The position numbers and the translations under genes are program-made. The notes under the pieces are model-generated. The model ran no database searches. It was given only the letters and a program-made list of their open reading frames with translations, and was not told the DNA's origin. A stretch of 16,444 bases of DNA from Acinetobacter bereziniae LMG 1003 = CIP 70.12 (GTDB lineage: Bacteria > Pseudomonadota > Gammaproteobacteria > Pseudomonadales > Moraxellaceae), in NCBI RefSeq assembly GCF_000368925.1, contig NZ_KB849756.1, forward strand, positions 2,360,847 through 2,377,290. The letters run 5' to 3'. This document shows positions 11,368-16,444 of this stretch, piece after piece (positions within the stretch are counted from its first letter, which is position 1; every line of letters begins with the position of its first letter).

Positions 11368-12675
11368 TTAAGCGAGTTTTTTGATTCGACAATAATAAAA
11401 ACCATCACCATGATCAGTTTGCGGAAGTAATTGACGACCATGAATTTGTTCAATTCCCCAATCAGCATCAATTTTTATTTCTTCGGCATCTGTATGTTCT
11501 GCAAAGAATTCCACCATTTGTTGTTCATTTTCAGCTTTAAGAATTGAACAGGTGATATAAAGCAGGGTTCCACCGACTTTAAGTTGTTGCCACATATGAT
11601 TCAAAATTTGCTTTTGCAAATCGACCACTTGTTGAATATCTGTAGACTGTCTGAGTAAGCGAATATCTGGATGACGACGCATTACACCGATTGCAGAACA
11701 AGGCGCATCTAGGATAATGCAATCTACAGGTTGCGTATAAGTCCATGTTGTAGCATCAGCTGTGATGATTTCTACGTCAGCATAGGCATTTAATTCTAGA
11801 CGTTCCAAATTTTCAGAAACACGTAAGAGGCGTTTAGCATCATGATCAAGCGCAATTAATTTTTGTGGATTAAAGCGCTCTAAAATATGTGCTGTCTTTC
11901 CACCAGGCGCTGCACATGCATCGATAATAATTTTATCATCTAAATTTGGTAATAACGTGGCACAGAGTTGAGCGTGTTCATCTTGAACGGAAAATCCGCC
12001 TTCTTCAAAGCCCGGCAAATGGGTAATATTTCCAGTTTGCTCAAGTACAATACCAACATCAGAAAGCATACAAAGTCGAGCATCAATCTGTTCTTCCTCT
12101 AAGATATCTAGATATTCATCACGACTAATCTGACGTTCATTGATACGCAAAGTCAGTGGTGCAACTTGTTTTAAGTTTTGACAGATTTCATCAACTTGGT
12201 TTGTCCAATCTTTTTTTAGTCGTTTGAAAAGCCAACTCGGTAAGCCATGAGTTTGGTTCAATACAGTTTCAAATTCTGATGTTTCACGTGAAACACGACG
12301 AAGGATAGCATTAACCAAGCCACTCATTGGCTCAAATCCTAGTTGTTTAGCTGCATTGACTGTTTCTGAAATCGCTGCATGTGCAGGAATACGCGTACAT
12401 AAGAGTTGGTAGAGCCCAAGATATAAGCAACTTTCAAGCGCTTCATTGTCCAATGGTTTTGTTAATAGCGGAAGCGTAACGGCTTTTAAGGAATACCATT
12501 GACGTAAGCAGCCCAATGTTAGTTCATGGTATAAACCACGATCACGTTCAGAAACGGTGTTGATATGTTGGTTCAACACAGATGCTAAAGATTGACCATT
12601 TTGAACAGCAACAAGGGTTTTAATCACTTGGGCACGCAAATTCAAATTTTTTGCAGAGGATTGAATTTGACTCAT
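11368..12675 (-). CDS. rsmB: 16S rRNA (cytosine-967-C5)-methyltransferase RsmB
   Basis: A 435-residue enzyme that makes m5C967 in 16S rRNA using S-adenosylmethionine. An N-terminal NusB-like RNA-binding domain spans about 10-135 (including LRAQVIKTLVAV and VNAILRRVSRE). The methyltransferase domain follows: the SAM-binding motif DACAAPGGKT at 252-261, then DAPCSAIGVMRRHPDI with C326, then LYITCSIL with C376. RNA m5C methyltransferases use two such cysteines, the TCS one as nucleophile and the PCS one for product release. Length and motif order are normal for RsmB. The ATG overlaps the fmt stop as ATGA, so translation is probably coupled to fmt. A shared terminator lies just past the stop codon. 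Confidence 0.96.
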   Translation of the reverse strand: MSQIQSSAKNLNLRAQVIKTLVAVQNGQSLASVLNQHINTVSERDRGLYHELTLGCLRQWYSLKAVTLPLLTKPLDNEALESCLYLGLYQLLCTRIPAHAAISETVNAAKQLGFEPMSGLVNAILRRVSRETSEFETVLNQTHGLPSWLFKRLKKDWTNQVDEICQNLKQVAPLTLRINERQISRDEYLDILEEEQIDARLCMLSDVGIVLEQTGNITHLPGFEEGGFSVQDEHAQLCATLLPNLDDKIIIDACAAPGGKTAHILERFNPQKLIALDHDAKRLLRVSENLERLELNAYADVEIITADATTWTYTQPVDCIILDAPCSAIGVMRRHPDIRLLRQSTDIQQVVDLQKQILNHMWQQLKVGGTLLYITCSILKAENEQQMVEFFAEHTDAEEIKIDADWGIEQIHGRQLLPQTDHGDGFYYCRIKKLA

Positions 12676-13631
12676 GCGAATTGATGTCCTACAGATAGTT
12701 TATGACCTTGGATGATTTGAACGGGATTAACGGCTTTGCCTCCAGGCCACTGTAAACTGGTGAGACAAACTACGCCTTTACCACAGACCACATGTACGCC
12801 TTGCTTGTCCATTTCAATAATCGTTCCGACGTCTTCGCCGTTTGCAATTACATTAGAAATTGTTGCATTCCAGATTCTTAGATTATTGCTTTCATCAATT
12901 GGAGTAAAGGCAACAGGCCAAGGGTTAAATGCGCGGATAGTGCGGTCAATTTCAATAGCAGATTTGCGCCAATCAATCTGGGCTTCTGCCTTAGTCAGTT
13001 TGTGGGCGTAAACGGTGAATTGTTCGTCTTGAACTTCACGTGCTTCTAAGTATTGTAGTAATTTTTGCTCTGATTCAAGCACTGTGCAGATTGCTTGAGC
13101 ACCTTGAGTTGCAAGTTTTTCATACAAGCTTGCGGAAGTATCCATTGTTGTAATTGGGCAAAGGGTTTTATACAACATATCCCCTGTATCTAATCCAGCT
13201 GCCATTTTCATAATTGTCACCCCAGTTTCAGTATCACCTGTGGCAATTGCACGCTGAATGGGCGCAGCACCACGCCAACGAGGTAATAATGAGCCATGAA
13301 TATTTAAACAACCGTATTTAGGTGTGTCTAAAATACTTTGGGGCAAGATTAAACCATAAGCAGCAACCACCATCACATCAGCACCTAAAGCTGCAAGCTC
13401 CTGTTGAGCCGCTAAACCTTCTTCAGTGGATGCCTTGAAATGCAGGGGTTGATAAACAGGTAAATCATGCGTTAACGCAAGTTGTTTTACTGCTGAAGCT
13501 GTCAATTTTTGTCCACGACCTGACTTACGGTCCGGTTGAGTATACACAGCGACGATTTCGTGGTCAGTTTGAATCAGTGCTGCTAATGCTGAAGCTGCAA
13601 ATTCGGGTGTGCCTGCAAAAATGATCTTCAA
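12672..13631 (-). CDS. fmt: Methionyl-tRNA formyltransferase Fmt, TTG start
   Basis: A 319-residue cytosolic enzyme that transfers a formyl group from 10-formyl-tetrahydrofolate to Met-tRNA(fMet), making the initiator used in bacterial translation. The N-terminal Rossmann-like domain opens with MKIIFAGTPEFA. The catalytic triad is visible as N110 and H112 in CLNIHGSLLPRWRGA and D148 in GLDTGDM. The C-terminal tRNA-binding domain runs from about 205 (KLTKAEAQIDW) to the end. The start codon is TTG: the next residues are exactly the family's N-terminus and no in-frame ATG exists just upstream. Only a weak GAG-type ribosome binding site is seen. It is the first gene of an operon with rsmB, overlapping by 4 bases. 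The def gene often found beside fmt is not next to it here. Confidence 0.96.
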   Translation of the reverse strand: MKIIFAGTPEFAASALAALIQTDHEIVAVYTQPDRKSGRGQKLTASAVKQLALTHDLPVYQPLHFKASTEEGLAAQQELAALGADVMVVAAYGLILPQSILDTPKYGCLNIHGSLLPRWRGAAPIQRAIATGDTETGVTIMKMAAGLDTGDMLYKTLCPITTMDTSASLYEKLATQGAQAICTVLESEQKLLQYLEAREVQDEQFTVYAHKLTKAEAQIDWRKSAIEIDRTIRAFNPWPVAFTPIDESNNLRIWNATISNVIANGEDVGTIIEMDKQGVHVVCGKGVVCLTSLQWPGGKAVNPVQIIQGHKLSVGHQFA

Positions 13632-13661
13632 AGGTTGTGCTCAGATTAAATTTTAAAGTCA

Positions 13662-13670
13662 ATTATAGCA
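13662..13670 (-). promoter_or_regulatory. Extended -10 promoter of fmt-rsmB
   Basis: On the leftward strand the sequence reads TGCTATAAT, a perfect extended -10 element. Transcription would begin about 7 bases further, leaving a leader of roughly 20-25 bases before the TTG start of fmt. No good -35 lies 16-18 bases upstream, which extended -10 promoters tolerate. Confidence 0.65.
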
Positions 13671-13853
13671 AACATGGTTCTATGGTGGGATTTTCAAATG
13701 AAAATTTGATTTTCTCCAAATGTGAAAATTAATTATATTATTTTGACACAAAGCTATTTATTTATGATTTTGACCTATCTATAGATCTGTATGTTTCTTT
13801 TGATTAATGAATCTGATGCGATTTTGATCGCAGTATGGGTGATATTAAAAAAT

Positions 13854-13873
13854 AATGTGATTTAAGTCACATT
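13854..13873. promoter_or_regulatory. CRP/Vfr-like binding site
   Basis: AATGTGATTTAAGTCACATT holds TGTGA-N6-TCACA, the exact half-sites and spacing of the E. coli CRP consensus, with AA/TT flanks in symmetry. Acinetobacter has CRP-family (Vfr-like) regulators. It lies about 550 bases before the adhesin start and about 220 before the fmt start, so the target gene is uncertain. Confidence 0.5.
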
Positions 13874-14098
13874 TAATAGACTGTGTTTTATAAAAATTAG
13901 AATCATTTTTCAGAGTATGGTTTCTTACATATTGAAATAATGATCTGTTTTTTTGTGTTTTGTAAAGTTTTTCTAAACAAAATTAATAAGTATTACTCAG
14001 AAAAACACAAAATAGTGAAAGATAAAAATAAAAAGCTATTAAGAAAAATTGTAAACACAAAGAATGTAAACTTAATAAAATATCATTTTGAGAAATAA

Positions 14099-14138
14099 GT
14101 CACATTTATTTTTAACAAATGTGACAAAATTTGTCACA
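14099..14138. repeat. Nested inverted repeats with GTCACA/TGTGAC boxes
   Basis: GTCACATTT (14099-14107) and AAATGTGAC (14117-14125) form a perfect repeat with a 9-base spacer. The second arm is shared with a 19-base perfect palindrome, TGTGACAAAATTTGTCACA (14120-14138). A further TGTGA follows at 14156-14160. The spacing differs from the CRP-like site at 13854, so another regulator or several dimers may bind. Confidence 0.55.
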
Positions 14139-14260
14139 TAATTAATTAAAGATAATGTGATTTTAGTAAAACTTTACAATGTCGAAGATAAATATAACTA
14201 TATGTTTTTTAAATGTAAAATATTAAAAATGTAAAATAATATAGCTTAATTTCAAAAAAA

Positions 14261-14278
14261 TTAAACCAATTGGTTTAA
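14261..14278. promoter_or_regulatory. 18-base perfect palindrome, candidate operator
   Basis: TTAAACCAATTGGTTTAA is perfectly self-complementary with no spacer, a form typical of TetR- or MarR-type dimer sites. It lies about 140 bases before the adhesin start, close to where a promoter would be expected. The binding protein is unknown, and no regulator gene is adjacent. Confidence 0.5.
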
Positions 14279-14364
14279 AAGTTAAAAAAAGTGAAATATA
14301 TCTCATTTTTTTGATTGCTTTCATTGTATGTAAATTGTTAAATAAAAAAAATTGTACATTTTAT

Positions 14365-14402
14365 ATGCATTTTTAAAGCAGAACCTACTGCCAAAAATGC
14401 AT
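14365..14402 (+). promoter_or_regulatory. Leader hairpin just before the adhesin ribosome binding site
   Basis: ATGCATTTTT (14365-14374) and AAAAATGCAT (14393-14402) pair perfectly over 10 bases. Inside the loop GCAG (14378-14381) pairs with CTGC (14388-14391) around AACCTA, giving a two-part stem with a small internal loop. The hairpin ends 5 bases before the AAGGA ribosome binding site, so its folding could affect translation. There is no T tract, so it is not a standard terminator. Confidence 0.55.
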
Positions 14403-14420
14403 CTCCTAAGGAAAAGCGAT

Positions 14421-16444
14421 ATGAATAAAATCTACAAAGTGATTTGGAATGCGACTTTGTTGGCATGGGTTGCAGTATCTGAATTGGCAAAAGGGAAAAC
14501 CAAATCTTCTAAAGTAACGGGAATTATTGGCGCTGCGACAGTTAGCTTGATGGTAACGTTTAGTCCTGATGTGATTGCAAATACCATAGATATGCAACCT
14601 CAGGGGACTAGAAATGATACAGATTGCGTATCAGCTGGAAATACAACTGTTTATAAAGCCCAAACAAATGGAACAACTGCTCCAATAACAGATGGCTCTG
14701 GTACATATTCTACAGTAGCTGGATGTAATGCTTCTGGTGGTGGTGTTCTCGCTGCAACTGTCTACGGTAGCCATTCCAAGGTTACAGGTAAGGGAGGAAC
14801 AGCTGTTGGTCATAATAATGAAGCTGCCCAATGGGCACTAGCTGCAGGAGTTGATAGTAAGGCAACTGGAGAGTCTAGTATTGCTTTAGGTGCAGGAGCT
14901 GCCGCATCTAATACATCATCTATTGCAATAGGCACAGATTCAGGAGCTTCAGGTAGTGGAGCTTTAGCTTTGATGGCTGGTTCTAAAGCGAATGCCATTT
15001 CCTCTATCGCAATTGGTCAAACCTCATCAACTGGGGCTGCTGCCGAGGGTTCAATTGCTATTGGTCGAAATGCTCAAACATCGGCTAGTGGTAGTATTGC
15101 AATAGGTGATGGAGCTACGGCTACTGGTGGTACAACTGATATTAATTCTATTGCAATTGGTAAAGGTGCACAAAGTTGGGGGCAAAGTTTTGCATTAGGG
15201 ACAGGTGCTTCAGCCGATTCACTCACATTTGATGTAAATGATAGTGGTGTTGCTGTTGGTGCTCAATCCGTTACAGCTGCTGGAACCACAAAAGGTACAG
15301 CTATTGGTGTAAATTCTAAAGTAACAGGCTCAACTGTTGCTGGTACTGCAATAGGTTCAAATGCAGTTGCTTCTATTGATAATAGTGTAGCATTAGGTTC
15401 AAACTCAACAACATCAGCTATTACTGGTACAGGATTTCTAACATCACAAGCTGCTCCTACTGTTGGAGCTGTGTCAGTTGGTAATGGTACAGCGGCTGGT
15501 AACCGCCGTATTCAAAACGTTGCAGATGGTTCAGCAGCTTCAGATGCTGTGACAGTTGCTCAACTAGACAAAGCTTATGATGATACAAATGGTCGTTTAG
15601 CTACTGTTTTAGGTGCAGGTAGTGGTGCTGCCTATAATGCTACAAACAATACATATACCGCTCCAACGAATATTGGGGGAACAGGTAAAACTACGATTGA
15701 TGATGCGATTAAAGCAACTCAACGAAGTGTAGTCGCTGGATCAAATATTGTCATTACCCCGACGACAGCTGCTGATGGTTCAATATCGTATTCGGTTGCT
15801 ACAAGCGCAACACCGACGTTTACAAGTGTAACTGTAAACAATGCACCAACAGCAGGTACAGATGCGACCAACAAGACTTATGTAGACTCAAAAGCTGCAG
15901 CATCAAAAACAGAAGTCACAGCTGGAACCAATGTATCAGGTGTCGCAAAAACGACAGGCGCAAATGGTCAAGATGTTTACACAGTTAATGCTAATGGTAC
16001 GACAGCCTCAGCAGGCTCATCAGCAGTTACAGTCACTGCAGGCACCAAAAATGCAAGTAATGTCACTGACTATAAGGTGGATTTATCAACTGCTACAAAA
16101 ACAGATATTCAAAAAGGTGTCGATGCAAAGACAGCTGTAGATAGTACAGGTTTAACCTTTAAAGGTGATACGACAGCGACAAGTGCGACTAAGAAATTAG
16201 GCGATACAGTTTCGATTACGGGTGACACGAACATTAGTACAGTTGCGACGACTGATGGTGTGCAGGTTAAATTAAATCCAAACTTAAACCTAGGTACAAC
16301 AGGTAGTGTGACTACAGGTGCGACTGTGATTAATAATGCTGGTATTACGGCAAACAAAGTCACAATAAACAATGCACCAACAGCAGGTACAGATGCGACT
16401 AACAAGACTTATGTAGACTCAAAAGCAGCGGCATCAAGAACAGA
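14421..16444 (+). CDS. Trimeric autotransporter adhesin (YadA/Ata-like), 3' end outside window
   Basis: This frame stays open for 674 codons to the window edge. The product would be an outer-membrane trimer that displays an adhesive fibre (type Vc secretion). Residues 1-31 are an ESPR extended signal (MNKIYKVIWN...WVAVSELAKGK), followed by a hydrophobic signal core (33-49) with cleavage likely after VIA at 53. A YadA-type head of beta-roll repeats with S-I-A-I-G or S-V-A-L-G cores at about 14-16 residue steps runs from about 125 to 355. The neck is GNGTAAGNRRIQNVADG...VTVAQLD (354-383). The stalk follows, with a neck-like block TDATNKTYVDSKAAAS at 480-495 and again at 657-672, a 177-residue period. 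The membrane anchor must lie beyond the window. AAGGA at 14408-14412 supports the ATG. Two cysteines, C69 and C102, precede the head. Confidence 0.93.
   Translation, partial: MNKIYKVIWNATLLAWVAVSELAKGKTKSSKVTGIIGAATVSLMVTFSPDVIANTIDMQPQGTRNDTDCVSAGNTTVYKAQTNGTTAPITDGSGTYSTVAGCNASGGGVLAATVYGSHSKVTGKGGTAVGHNNEAAQWALAAGVDSKATGESSIALGAGAAASNTSSIAIGTDSGASGSGALALMAGSKANAISSIAIGQTSSTGAAAEGSIAIGRNAQTSASGSIAIGDGATATGGTTDINSIAIGKGAQSWGQSFALGTGASADSLTFDVNDSGVAVGAQSVTAAGTTKGTAIGVNSKVTGSTVAGTAIGSNAVASIDNSVALGSNSTTSAITGTGFLTSQAAPTVGAVSVGNGTAAGNRRIQNVADGSAASDAVTVAQLDKAYDDTNGRLATVLGAGSGAAYNATNNTYTAPTNIGGTGKTTIDDAIKATQRSVVAGSNIVITPTTAADGSISYSVATSATPTFTSVTVNNAPTAGTDATNKTYVDSKAAASKTEVTAGTNVSGVAKTTGANGQDVYTVNANGTTASAGSSAVTVTAGTKNASNVTDYKVDLSTATKTDIQKGVDAKTAVDSTGLTFKGDTTATSATKKLGDTVSITGDTNISTVATTDGVQVKLNPNLNLGTTGSVTTGATVINNAGITANKVTINNAPTAGTDATNKTYVDSKAAASRT
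15837..15913 (+). repeat. Stalk repeat, first copy of the shared block
   Basis: This 77-base block (NNAPTAGTDATNKTYVDSKA at the protein level) recurs 531 bases later with only 4 substitutions, three of them silent third-base changes. The spacing equals exactly 177 codons, so the frame is kept. The block resembles the short neck domains that join stalk segments in trimeric autotransporters. Confidence 0.85.
16368..16444 (+). repeat. Stalk repeat, second copy, cut by the window end
   Basis: This is the second copy of the block at 15837. The stretches between the copies differ from what precedes the first copy, so within the window only the neck-like block is seen twice. Whether the whole 531-base unit repeats needs the sequence beyond the edge. 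Confidence 0.85.

Larger units (their letters stand above)
13671..14420. other. Very AT-rich regulatory gap before the adhesin gene
   Basis: No gene is visible in either direction; frames are broken every few codons. The base composition is extreme (for example 8 G+C among the 60 bases 14221-14280), markedly poorer than in the genes on either side. It contains several TGTGA/TCACA boxes, a long perfect palindrome, direct repeats of ATGTAAAATA (14213-14222 and 14229-14238) and a leader hairpin. Such DNA suits silencing by H-NS-type proteins, which is an inference. Confidence 0.7.

Noticed and set aside
12736..13011. Rightward 91-codon frame inside fmt
   Set aside because: It is antisense to a clear fmt coding region and its product has no recognisable features.
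14406..16405. Leftward frames of 60-98 codons and a rightward 69-codon frame inside the adhesin gene
   Set aside because: They arise from the repetitive Ala/Thr/Gly codons of the adhesin read in other frames; the products are low-complexity mirrors of it.
15400..16444. CRISPR-like spaced repeats
   Set aside because: The repeats are in-frame coding blocks of an adhesin stalk with codon-length spacing, not short palindromic repeats with unique spacers.

Overview
The window looks like ordinary chromosome of an Acinetobacter species (Gammaproteobacteria, Moraxellaceae). The 16S rRNA is Acinetobacter-like throughout, the protein genes are AT-rich, and the gene types fit: a TIGR04219-like outer-membrane barrel, a NSS transporter with a MetS-type small subunit, and a trimeric autotransporter adhesin with an ESPR-type signal. 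The species cannot be settled from here.

Layout. (1) Bases 1-5286 are an rRNA operon entered about 90 bases inside the 16S gene: 16S, tRNA-Ile(GAT), tRNA-Ala(TGC), 23S, 5S and a strong terminator. A long base-paired processing stem flanks the 23S. (2) Bases 5474-8958 hold a short unrecognised 110-residue gene, a leftward outer-membrane barrel gene with two terminators behind it, and, divergent from that, an aldehyde dehydrogenase gene and a DUF1287-type exported gene separated by a terminator. (3) After about 720 bases without a convincing gene comes a two-gene operon for a sodium-coupled amino-acid transporter and a 47-residue membrane subunit, probably a methionine/alanine importer of MetPS type. 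(4) A bidirectional terminator separates this from the leftward fmt-rsmB operon (initiator-tRNA formylation, then 16S rRNA m5C methylation). The two genes overlap by 4 bases, and fmt starts at TTG behind an extended -10 promoter. (5) A very AT-rich gap of about 790 bases follows. It carries several TGTGA/TCACA boxes, an 18-base perfect palindrome and a hairpin just before a ribosome binding site. (6) It leads into a large trimeric autotransporter adhesin gene, open to the end of the window, with signal, head, neck and the start of a repetitive stalk.

I found no CRISPR array, insertion sequence, prophage or defence island, and nothing I would call a new multi-gene system. The most promising material is the regulatory region and 5' leader of the adhesin gene, the adhesin's N-terminal cysteine pair, and the unrecognised small gene behind the rRNA operon.
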